The position numbers were made by a program, and so were the translations under genes. The notes below the pieces were generated by a model that saw only the letters and a list, made by a program, of their open reading frames with translations, was not told the DNA's origin and searched no databases. 64,000 nucleotides of DNA from Cinnamomum chago. Taxonomy: Eukaryota > Streptophyta > Magnoliopsida > Laurales > Lauraceae. Shown one piece after another: positions 1-9,700 of this stretch; position 1 is the first letter of the stretch; the number at the start of each line of letters is the position of its first letter. The stretch lies in the NCBI GenBank assembly GCA_038049695.1, contig CP142453.1, forward strand, positions 130,211,001 through 130,275,000, given 5' to 3'.

Positions 1-184
1 CGTGTGTAAGACACGTATCTCGGCTCGTACTTCAGAAGAGAGTAGGCAGCTCTTGTGTGGTGGCCGTGGTAGCAGTACACCTTGCTCAGCCAAGGTGAGT
101 GCCTTCTCCAGCCGTTCAGCTGGGCTTCACGCTTGCGCTGAGAAAGGCCTGCGAAAAAACAGCTGAGTTAGAATTCGGCAGCAG

Positions 185-216
<32 letters not shown>

Positions 217-785
217 GAAAGGGAAAATCCGAAACCCAAAGGGGTTAGGTCTTTACTCGGTGGAGTCCCGAAGCGTCGAGGGACTCGGACCCTCCTAGCT
301 ACTTCGGTCTCGGTCTCGCCGAACTCCCAGTTTCCCGAGACGAGCAGACGGTCATCTCCGGCGTATTTATTGGAGTCCTCCAGCGCCGTGACGAGGGGTT
401 GGCACTTCGCCTTGACGCGAAGGTAATAGGTGACCCCGTCCCTGGTCTTGCAGAGGTCATATATATCCTCTATATCATGGACGCCGAGACTGATGTCTAG
501 AATCCTATTCAGCTCGGCGACGCCCATGATTATTTTATACCCATTGGGCATTAGCTGGCAGGGGCTGAGGTTCCAGGTCTCCAAACAAGACCTAAGAAGA
601 GGGTGCACGGGGAATCTGACCCCACCCTCGATGACGGCTATCAGAGGGAACGGCATCCAGCCGTTGCGGAAAGCATAAACAGAAGGGTCGGCTGCCATGA
701 TCCGGACCTCGTCCGGGATCATGTAAACTCTCCTAAGGTTAGCCAGGCCTGACGGGGAATCTATCCAATGGGTGAAAATCCCCAT
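1..785 (-). CDS. antisense ORF of Tat element (gypsy-type transposon domain), exons 1-2, partial
   Basis: The reading frame runs antisense to the element's own genes. Exon 1 is 785-257 and exon 2 runs from 148 off the window edge. The intron 256-149 has GT...AG ends and the codon phase is kept (phase 1). Exon 1 encodes about 176 residues starting MGIFTHWIDSPSG, with the motif CQLMPNGYKIIMGVAELN. It matches the start of the same ORF in the neighbouring element (3846-4380), where the intron sits at the equivalent codon. The N-terminal region resembles the plant 'putative gypsy type transposon' family (Pfam Transposase_28). Its function is not known. The intron holds A24 then G9 on the + strand (185-217). 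No break is visible in the part shown. Confidence 0.75.
185..217. repeat. A24/G9 homopolymer tract in the antisense-ORF intron
   Basis: A run of 24 A followed by 9 G on the + strand. On the coding strand it forms a C/T tract upstream of the 3' splice site, where it could serve as the polypyrimidine tract. Its exact length may be uncertain because such runs are hard to sequence. Confidence 0.8.
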
Positions 786-1030
786 TTCCGGATCTAAGAA
801 ACCCTAGGGGCTAGGTCTGGAATGCAAATGAAGGAGGAGGGAGCGGAAGAAAACTCACTGGTTTGACGGGGCAAAGTCAGACTCCGACTGACGGATGTGG
901 GCGACTACTGTTGGGAAACAGTACGAGGTCTGGTCCTAGTCCGGTGGCACTAGTTCTAGCAGGAAACAGAAGTCCAGGCAGAGAGCAGAGGAATTGAGAG
1001 CGAAAATGGCAAAGGGAGAAGACGAAAATG

Positions 1031-1039
1031 AATATAAAG
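1031..1039 (-). promoter_or_regulatory. possible TATA box of the left antisense ORF
   Basis: On the - strand this reads CTTTATATT, about 245 bases upstream of the ORF start at 785. The same motif, in the same GCGCCAT-rich setting, lies about 310 bases upstream of the ORF in the other element (3528-3537). Conservation in both copies suggests, but does not prove, a dedicated promoter. Confidence 0.45.
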
Positions 1040-1399
1040 GGGAGGAATGGGCGCCATTCCGGAATTCGAAGCAGGACACGCGTGAGATGTCGCCTCGGCT
1101 TGCGTCGCATCCCCCCTCGAAAAGGCAAGATAGCCTACCGGGCAATAACGCGTGGCGCTGTGGCAGTGATGGTTCGCCTTCCCATGCTAATCATAGCCCC
1201 CGCATTTATTACCCCCTTTATTATCTCTGGCAGACGAAGCAACGGCGGCGTCCGGCGCCGAATAAGTCAGAACCCTTAAACAAAATCGGATGGGAGGCGA
1301 GCACTGTCCGTCTCGGGAGATCGGTTCAGTTCTCAACCCTAGTGCGGGGGATCGGTCCAGCTCTTAACCTTAGTGCCCGAGAGAGCCCTAGAGGTCAAG

Positions 1400-1413
1400 A
1401 ACTGAGGGGCTAT
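1400..1413 (+). other. polypurine tract of left Tat element
   Basis: The purine-rich GAACTGAGGGGCTAT-like stretch directly precedes the LTR start TGTGTGGGGG. The other element has the same GAGGGGCTAT before its 3' LTR, on the - strand at 3183-3195. This is where plus-strand DNA synthesis would be primed. Confidence 0.65.
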
Positions 1414-2131
1414 TGTGTGGGGGCCCATTCCGTGAACTAGTTTCTCTTGGTCTCGGCTAGGGTGTGCTCGGTTAGCTACTGTTTAGGGGACCACGTCCCT
1501 TGATCTCGGCTACGATCCGATCTACTTCGGTCTCGGCACTACGTGCTGGTCTCGGCCAAACAGAATTCAGTTCGGCCGCGCATATCGTTCAGTCTCGGCA
1601 ATGCAAGCTCGGCAATGCAGAATTGTGCTTGCAGCTGATAGCCGCGGCCCTATCGTGGCAAAGCCCAAGGAAGGGATCTGATGGGACTTCAGCCACCACC
1701 AGATCAGGGCAGGATCAGGCCCAATGTGACTGACATTAAATGCATTGTGGGCTGATCGGACCCACATTAAATGCAGTATGGGCTATGATGGACCTTCATT
1801 AATGGCTTTGTGGGCTGATGTGACCCAGGTCACATCACCAAGCCCACTGGCATTCACCCAAGACTGTCCCATATATAAGGCACGAGCCAAAGGGAGCAAG
1901 GGGTAAGCATTCTCACATAAACACCCAGTCTTTCTTCTTCCTCTTCTTCTGCTTCTCCGATCCATTGCTGACTTAAGCATCGGAGAGCCCTGCGCTGCCC
2001 AGAGCCAGGGTCCTCTGACCTTTGTCTTTCTCCTCTTTCAGGCTCAGGTCGTCGCAGCTATCTCCTCCATGCATTGAATAAGTCCTAAGAGGCATCCTGA
2101 TCTTGTGAGTATTATTATTTCTGCACTTACA
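1414..2131 (+). repeat. 3' LTR (718 bp) of left Tat element
   Basis: The LTR begins TGTGTGGGGG and ends TGCACTTACA (TG...CA). It aligns along its whole length with the 703-bp LTRs at 2480 and 12698 in reverse orientation. A TATA box (ATATATAAGG, 1871-1880) marks the likely U3/R transition. Similarity to the other LTRs is clear but well below that of the two LTRs of the complete element, so it is a separate, older insertion or another subfamily. Confidence 0.88.
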
Positions 2132-2474
2132 GATAGGCACTGATTTGTGGAGTTTTTAAAATCTCTGATGCCCTATGGTCATGTTTTAATTGACTAGAAC
2201 AAACCCATCTTCCTAAACTTGAACATCCTCTAGATTTCCCTATGGCCAACTATCATCTTTTAGGTTGGGTTGATTTGGATTTCTAGTCAGTATATGTCCT
2301 TGTGCATTGCATTAGGCTGCCCTTTTTAAGAAGGCTGGATCAAATCATCCTCCTGTGTGACTTGGGTCGTCATGAATATCACTCGTATTGGATTGAAACA
2401 GCAAAATATGGGTCCACTTATGGAGTTTGGTGGAATATATGATTAGTCCTTATGATATGCTAGTTTCAAATTAC
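2132..2474. other. spacer between the two Tat elements
   Basis: This is ordinary AT-rich sequence between the two elements. With 13406 onward it forms the original host sequence split by the second insertion. No reading frame or exon was recognised. It is probably part of the intron upstream of the subtilase exon at 13434. Confidence 0.6.
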
Positions 2475-2479
2475 ACTAT
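2475..2479. repeat. left target-site duplication ACTAT
   Basis: ACTAT directly precedes the LTR at 2480 and is repeated exactly at 13401-13405 after the other LTR. A 5-bp duplication is normal for Ty3 integrases. Confidence 0.92.
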
Positions 2480-3182
2480 TGTAAGTGCAAGAATAATATA
2501 CTCACAAGATCAGGATGCCTCTAAGGACTTACTCAATGCATGGAGGAGATAGCTGCGACGACCTGAACCTGAAAGAGGAGAAAGACAAAGGTCAGAGGAC
2601 CCTGGCTCTGGGCAGCGCAGGGCTCTCCGATGCTTAAGTCAGCAATCGATCGGAGAAAAAGAAGAAGGAGTAGTTGTCTGGAAGAGAATGCTTACCCCCC
2701 TCTTCATATGGCTCGTGCCTTATATATGGAACAGTTTTGGGTGAGTGCCAGTGAGCTTTGTGATGTGACCTGGGTCACATCAGCCCACAAAGTCATTAAT
2801 AAAGGTCCATCACAAGCCTCCTTGCATTTAATGTGGGTCCGATCAGCCCACACTGCATTTAATGCCAGTCACATTGGGCCTGATCTTGCCCTGATCTGGT
2901 GGTGGCTGAAGTCCTATCAGATCCCTTCCTTGGGCCTTGCCACGACAGGGCCGTGGCTGTTAGCTGCAAGCGCAATACTGCATTGCCGAGCTTGCATTGC
3001 CGAGACTGAACGGGATGTGCGGCCGAACTGAATGCTGTTTGACCGAGACCACATGTAGTGCCGAGACCGATATGGATCGGGTTGTAGCCGAGATTAAGGG
3101 ACATGGTCCCCACGCAGTAGCATACCCGAGCACACCCTTGCCGAGATCAAAAAACTCCAGTTCGCGCAATGGGCCCCACACA
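2480..3182 (-). repeat. 3' LTR (703 bp) of complete Tat element
   Basis: Bounded by TG...CA and by the ACTAT duplication on the left. On the element's strand it starts TGTGTGGGGCCC. It is the same length as the right LTR, with about nine mismatches. A TATATAAGG-type box lies near 2719-2730 on the - strand. Confidence 0.95.
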
Positions 3183-3196
3183 ATAGCCCCTCAGCT
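3183..3196 (-). other. polypurine tract of complete Tat element
   Basis: On the - strand the sequence just inside the 3' LTR reads GAGCTGAGGGGCTAT, matching the tract of the left element. Its place directly next to the LTR fits the plus-strand primer. Confidence 0.65.
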
Positions 3197-3527
3197 CTTG
3201 AGCTCTAGGGTTTCATCGGGCTCTAGGGTTAAGAGCTGGACCGATTTTCCGAAACCAATAATGCTCATCTTCCCTTCGCCTTCTAATTAAGGATTCTGAC
3301 TCGTTCGGCGTTGGACGCCGCCATTGTTTCGTCGGCCAGATATAATAAAGGGGGGTAATAAATGCGGAGGCTATGATTATCATAGGAAGGCGAACCATCG
3401 CCGCCTTAGCGCCACGCATTATCGCTTGATAGGCCTCCTTGTCTTTTCGAGGAGGCGTGCGACGCAAGCCGAGGCGACACCTCACACGTGTCTCGCTTCG
3501 AATTCCGGAATGGCGCCCATACTTGCC

Positions 3528-3537
3528 CTTTATATTC
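3528..3537 (+). promoter_or_regulatory. possible TATA box of the right antisense ORF
   Basis: CTTTATATTC lies 309 bases upstream of the ORF start at 3846, in the same context as the copy at 1031-1039. A possible leader intron with GTGAGT (3715) and CAG (3767) ends follows. It is only 53 bases long, so that part is weak. Confidence 0.45.
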
Positions 3538-3845
3538 ACTTTCGTCTTCTCCCTTTGCCACTTTCACTCCCTTAACTCGTCGAAGCTCTGCTAGAACCCC
3601 TGCAAGAGCCTCATACTCGCCTGAATCTTCTCCGCTAGGATTCCTATCGCCAGGACTTCTTCTGCTAGGACCGGTGAGGGAGCAACGGTTGGCCCTGAGA
3701 CCTCGCCTGAGCTTGTGAGTGTCTCTGCTCTGGCCCTCTTTTCTTTATTTTTCGTTTCTGTTGACAGTTCCTTCTAGGGTTTCTTCCATCTCCCAACCCC
3801 TCTGCTGCCTTCACCCTTAGAGCTGTAGGGTTTCTTAGATTAGAA

Positions 3846-6030
3846 ATGGGGGTTTTCAGCCATTGGATCGACTCCCCTGTAGGCCTGGCCCAACTTAGGG
3901 CTAAGTTTGCGATCCCGGAGGATGTCCGGATAAAGGCCTCCGATAGAACATCTGGCTACACTTTCAGTGATGGCTGGATGCCATTTCCTCTTGTGGCCAT
4001 CATCGAGGGGGGGGGGGTTAGGTTCCCCCTCAGTCCCTTGCTTCGGTCATGCCTCCGAACCTGGAACCTTTGTCCGTGCCAGCTAATGCCCAATGGTTTT
4101 AAAATAATCATGGGCGTCGCCGAACTGAACAAGATCCTAGGAATTGACCTCGGCGTCCATGACATTGAGGACGTTTACGACCTCTGCAAGACCCGGGATG
4201 GCGGCACATATTACCTCCGGGTCAAAGCCAAATGCTCGCCACTTGTCACGGCCTTGGAGGATTCGAACAAGTACGCCAGAGACGACCAATTATTCGTCTC
4301 GGGCAGCTGGGAGTTCGGGCCTGCCGAGTCCGAGACCACGAGGAGGATCCAGGTTCCGAGATCCATCGGCACACCCCCGAGTAATGCCCCATTCCCTCTC
4401 TTGGGATTTGAATGCTTTTGGGACTGCCTTTGTCGGCTCTTAATTCTGCTATTCTATTCTTCTGCAGGTTACCACCAACGGCAGCGAGACGCCCGGTTTG
4501 ACCGTTGGCGACGGAACAAGGAGTGGCTAGACGCCATCTACAATTACCGAGGCCATTACAACAGGGCCGCCTTCTCCCTCCTCGCGTACGAGCCGACATA
4601 TGCGTCCTACACACGGAGGTCGGGCCGCCCGGGAGATACTGTTCCCGTTCTAGCCGAAGCCAGTGGTTCCGTTTCGGTTGCGGGGGCTTCCGTTTCGTTG
4701 GCCGTGGTTGCGGGCGTCCCGATAAGGGAGATCGAAGACTATTCCTCCGGAGCCGAGGCAGACTCCCCGATAAGGGAAATTGAAAACTATTTCTCCGGAG
4801 CCGAAGCCGACGAAATGGAGAGGCGCAGACCCTCGTACCAACCGCGGAACTTGGCGGAAGCCGTGCTCGGCAGAAAGGCAGCCGCACCTCGTATAACCCC
4901 GCCTCCCTCTGGTGCCCTTGCCCCTGTCAGAACTGAGGCCCGACCTCCCACAGATCCGGAGAGTGATAGGCCGAGAAAAAGGGCAAAAGGCCAGGAGCCC
5001 GTCCAGGAGAAGCAGGAGCGATCGCGCTCCTCTTCGGCGACAAGGGAGAGGGCCGCGTTGGAGGCGCCGGCCCAGGTGGCTCCCCTGGTGGAGCGGCGCT
5101 CCGAGCCCCAGGCGGTGACGTCCTCGGACGCTGAGCCGGCCGCGTTCAGGCCGGACATGGAGCTGCGAAGGGGGAGGCCCCTGAATGTTGAGGACAGGCT
5201 GGTGGGGAGCCCGGCTGTCATCGCGGCGCTCAGCCGAGCCTGTGCACTCCCCAAGGACATGGAGAGGCACAGATCGGAAGACTCCGCACAGCTGCTCATG
5301 AGGACCATGCAGCACTCTCTCGCGGTGAGTACCGAACTTCTTTAGTCATTGGTGTTTCTTACTTCTGATTTCGTACTAAGTCGTTTATTCCCTTGCAGGC
5401 TGTCCAAAGGCTCCAGGTCGTCGCGGAGAGAATGATGGAAGAGGACGGTCGGCGAACTCGCCTGGCAGAGGAAAAGAAGAAAGCCGAAACCGAACTGCGG
5501 GCGACAAAGGAGGAGCTGAAGGCGGAGGCGGCCAAGAACGTAGAGCTCAACGCGCAGTCCGATCTGATGTCAAGCGAGCTCTGCAAGGTGAAGTCTGAGA
5601 GCTTCGAGTGGCAGGGGAAGTTCCAGGCAGAGGGGAAAAGGTCGGCGGGGCTCTTGGCCGAGCTTGAACAGGAAAGGAAGGAAAAAGAGGAACTCCGAGC
5701 GTCCAGGCAGACGAGATCGACGCCGCCTTCCTAGACGGAACTGAGGACGCTGGGCAAAATTATCTTGATCAAATCGACGCGCTCAGTCCGAAGCTGTTCC
5801 GACTCGGCTGTGAGGCTGTGCTCAAGAAGATGGGCGTCCCTGAGGATGACCCGATTTATCAAGACCTCCCCGAGTTCGGAGCTGCCTCCCTAGCTGAAGC
5901 CTCAGCCGAGATCCCTGCCACTCCGGCCGAAGCCCCTGCTGAGCCGACGCCCGCCCCCTCTGAAGCCGCTCCTCCAGCCGATGCCGCTGTGGTCGTTATT
6001 GAAGACACAGAAGCGGGGCCGTCGGCCTGA
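3846..6030 (+). pseudogene. antisense ORF of Tat element, three exons, one frameshift
   Basis: Exons are 3846-4380, 4468-5324 and 5399-6030, with GT...AG introns of 87 and 74 bases. The first intron can be read through without a stop; the second shifts frame and must be spliced. The start MGVFSHWIDSPVG matches the left element. Residues 1-178 resemble the Transposase_28 'gypsy type transposon' family. The middle is rich in Ala, Pro and Arg. Exon 3 is a long charged coiled coil (Glu/Lys/Leu rich) followed by an Ala/Pro tail ending near 6027. A one-base shift between about 5690 and 5709 moves the frame just before the C-terminal part, which resumes at DAAFLDGTEDAG, so this copy is broken. About 670 residues are implied. 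Function unknown. The introns are antisense to the genomic RNA, so retrotransposition does not remove them. Confidence 0.8.
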
Positions 6031-6406
6031 CTTCCATTTTTCTTTTCTTGTTATACAAAATGTAATCCTTGTTTCGAATTGTTTTGTGATCAGAAATCGT
6101 GATGAATGGGAAATGTAAGCTTCAATGTACATACCATATTATCAATGAATTTCGGACATTTTTTTCCCGTACTTGTCTCCTCCGCGTTCCGCTGTGCTAT
6201 GTTTGGCTTTGATTCGCTTTCATTTGTTTGCGCTTTTCGTGAGTGTTGTGAATTTGGATGTGAGTTCGGACTAGAGTAGACCGACCAGATTAGGGTTCCT
6301 TGCGAGCGCTCTGACCCCTTGGAGGCCTCATTTATTTCGGCGAAAACAAAGAATCGCATCAGACGTAAGGCAGCGATAAGACTGGGTGCCATTATCGTCT
6401 GGTGCC

Positions 6407-6696
6407 GTTTCGGCTGGTCTATGTGGCTGAGTGTCAACCATAACCTTAACTAGTTCGGCTGCTCGCCTAGGTGGCTGAGTGCCATCCTTAGACATGGGCC
6501 GTTTCGGCAGCTCATCTAGGTGGCTGAGTGCCATCTTTAGACATGGGCCGTTTCGGCTGCTCATCTAGGTGGCTGAGTGCCATCCTGAGACATAGGCCGT
6601 TTCGGCTGCTCATCTAGGTGGCTGAGTGCCAGCCTTAGACATGGGCCGTTTCGGCTGCTCATCTAGGTGGCTGAGTGCCAACCTTAGACGGTCTTC
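6407..6696. repeat. 49-bp tandem array in the Tat 3' region
   Basis: Five near-identical 49-bp units (from about 6452) and one more diverged unit at the left share GTTTCGGCTGCTCATCTAGG and TGGCTGAGTGCCA. The array lies between the end of pol (6799) and the end of the antisense ORF (6030), where Tat elements often carry tandem repeats. No function is visible. Confidence 0.9.
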
Positions 6697-6798
6697 CATA
6701 TTCGCATCATTGTCGCTGTCACATTGCCATTGATCATCAACTTGCCCCAAAACGAACGTAGTTCTATTAAATCCAGAAGCACTGTACAAACATACAAA

Positions 6799-9700
6799 CT
6801 AAAAATAGAATTTCTTGAGGTGTGACGCGTTCCATGGTCTCGGAAGAGGCCGTCCTTCCATGTCTTCGAGCCGATAAGCTGACCGTCCAGCGATGGAAGT
6901 GACTTTAAACGGACCATGCCAATTCGGCGCCAGCTTTCCTTGATTCGGATCTTTGTCCCCTGGGAGAGCCTTCTTGAGAACTTCCTCTCTCTGACGTTCC
7001 GGTTATAGCCCCTGGTTAGCTGCTGCTGGTAAACGGCTAGCCTGACCGCAGCTGCTTCCCTTCGCTCGTCCGCTAAATCCAGCTCCCTGGCCACGTTGGT
7101 TTCGTTCTGTCCCTGGTCAAAGAGTTCGGACCTCAGCGTGGGGAGGCCGATCTCCAAAGGGATAACTGCTTCCATGCCATAGGCGAGTGAGAAGGGGGTA
7201 GCCGAAGTGGAGCGCCTTGGGGTAGTTCTGTAAGCCCATAGGACGCTTGGAAGTTCCTCCACCCATCTCCCCTTTGCTTGGTCCAGCCGTTTCTTGAGCC
7301 TATCGAGGATCACCTTGTTGGAGATCTCAGCCTGGCCGTTACTCTGTGGGTAAGCTGGAGTGGAGTAATGGTTTCGGATGCCGAGCTCCTGGCAGAAGGT
7401 CTTGAAAAGTTTAGAGTCGAACTGAGTTCCGTTGTCCGAAACCAGCGCTCTGGGAATGCCAAACCTTGTAACGACATTCTTCCACACAAAATTCTTGGAG
7501 TCTCGCTCTGTGATGGATGAAAGTGGCTCTGCTTCAATCCATTTGGTGAAATAATCTGTCGCCACAATAAGCCATCTCTTGTTCTCTGGGGTTCGGTGGA
7601 GCGGGCCCACTATGTCGAGCCCCCACTGGGCGAAAGGCCACGGGCTAGAGAGCGGGCTGAGATCCTGCACGGGCTGATGGAGGGAGTGTGAGAACTTCTG
7701 GTACTTCTGGCACTTCTTCGCATATACCTGTGCATCTTTCTGCATGTACGGCCACCAGTAACCCTGGCTGATGGCTCGATAGGCTAGAGATCTTCCTCCA
7801 ATATGGCTCCCGCAGATTCCTTCGTGTATCTCGAAAAGGAGGTCTTCGACCTTACTTGGATGGACGCACTGGAGGTAAGGTCCCGAGAACGATTTCCTGT
7901 AGAGCTTGACCTCGGGAGATAGCCAAAACCGAGCTGCCTTGAGTCTGACTCGGTGGGCCTCGCCACTGTCCTCGGGAAGCCTGTCGTCTTTAAGGTAGGT
8001 GATAATGGGGTCCATCCAGCTCGGACCGAGACCGATGCTTAATATTTCCCGAGGTGGACGGAGCTCAATGCTGGGCGCAACTAATGATCCGACTTCGATG
8101 CTCCTTTTTCTTCCTGCCTCAACAGCGCTGGCCAAGTTCGCAAGAGCATCTGCGTGAGAGTTAACTTCCCTGCCAATCTGTTTGACATCGGCCGTGTGGA
8201 ACTGAGAGAGCTGCTTCTTGGCCAGGGCCAAATACGCGGCCATCCGGTCGTCGCGAGCCTGATAGTCCCCAGTCAGCTGGTTTGTCACCAACTGTGAATC
8301 ACTGAAGACCACCAGCTGTTGAGCTCCGAGGATATTGGCGCTATTCAGTCCGGCTAAAAGGGCTTCATACTCGGCTTCATTGTTTGACGCCTTGAAGTCT
8401 AGTGTCAGAGCCTGCTCAATGACCAGTTCTTCTGGCGATTGGAGAACAACTCCTGCCCCAGCTCTTCTCGAGGTGGAAGATCCGTCGACGAAGACTTTCC
8501 AAACGGGGGTATCGGCATGGCCTTGTGATTGTTCCGAACCCGTGGGCGCCTCATGCTCCTTGCCCCCCAGTTCGGTGCCGAGCTGGGTTGGTGCCGAACT
8601 GGAATCAAACTCGGCAAGGAAGTCTGCCAGAACCTGGGCCTTTATCGCTATCCGTGGCTGATACTGGATCTCATACTGCCCTAGTTCGACAGCCAATCGG
8701 GAGATTCTTCATGAAAAGTCAGCCTTCTTGAAAACAGATTTGAGTGGGTGCTCCGTAACAACCACAATAGAATGGGTTTGGAAGTAATGGGAGAGCTTTC
8801 GCGAGGCGCTAACGAGCGCCAAGGCGAGCTTCTCCAGAGGCAGATACCTGGTCTCGGCATCAATAAGGGTCTTGCTCGTATAATATACTGGTTTTTGAAC
8901 CTTGTCCTCTTCTCGGATGAGGACTGAGCTGACCGCATGATCCGAGACCGCCAAATATAAATACAGGGTTTCCCCGTGGGTCGGGGTTGATAACAATGGT
9001 GGTGAAGAAAGGTAAGCCTTAAGCTGCTGCAAGGCATGGTCGCATTCCAGAGTCCATTGAAATTTAGAATTTTTTCTAAGAAGCTGAAAGAAAGGTCGGC
9101 ACTTATCTGAGGATTTGCTGATGAAGCGATTCAGTGCCGCGGCCATTCCTGTAAGCTTCTGAACCTCCTTAGCCGAAGTGGGACTCTGCACTCTGAGGAT
9201 AGCCGAGATCTGATCTGGATTTGCTTCTATTCCTCTGCGCGTGACCAAGCTCCCCAGGAATTTGCCAGAACCGACGCCAAAAGTGCACTTGGAGGCGTTG
9301 AGTTTGAGATTGTACTTCTTCAGGATGGCGAAGACTTCGGCCAGATCTGCCAAGTGATCCTGCGCCAGCTTGGATTTGACCACCATATCATCGATGTAGA
9401 CTTCAATGGTCTTGCCGAGCTGCTCATTGAACATTTTGGTGACAAGTCTCTGGTAGGTGGCCCCTGCATTCTTCAGCCCAAACGGCATCACGTTATAGCA
9501 GTAGGTTCCCCTGGGCGTGATAAAAGCTGTCTTTTCTTCATCCGGTCCATACAGCGGAATCTGGTGATAACCGCGGTAGGCATCAAGGAAGCTCATTCTG
9601 TCGTGCCCGGCCGTGGCGTCGATTAACTGGTCAATCTTTGGTAGGGGAAAGCTGTCCTTGGGACAGACCTCGTTGAGGTCGGTAAAGTCGACGCACACCC

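Larger units (their letters stand above)
1..2131 (+). mobile_element. Tat/Retand-type Ty3 retrotransposon, 3' part, cut by window edge
   Basis: This is the 3' end of an LTR retrotransposon whose gag-pol would lie on the + strand left of the window. It shows an antisense ORF (1-785), a purine-rich tract ending GAGGGGCTAT (about 1400-1413) and a 3' LTR (1414-2131). LTR and antisense ORF are clearly related to those of the complete element at 2480-13400, so both belong to one family. The antisense extra ORF and the matching pol of the neighbour place it in the Tat lineage. The base run after the LTR is GATAG (2132-2136). The matching left copy is outside the window, so the target duplication cannot be checked. 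Confidence 0.88.

Noticed and set aside
3715..3767. Leader intron of the antisense ORF
   Set aside because: GTGAGT...CAG ends exist in both copies, but 53 and 42 bases are below the usual plant intron size.
4246..5315. Several long open frames on the - strand
   Set aside because: They are shadows of the GC-rich antisense ORF of the Tat element read in the wrong frame. They match no family and the + strand exons explain the region.
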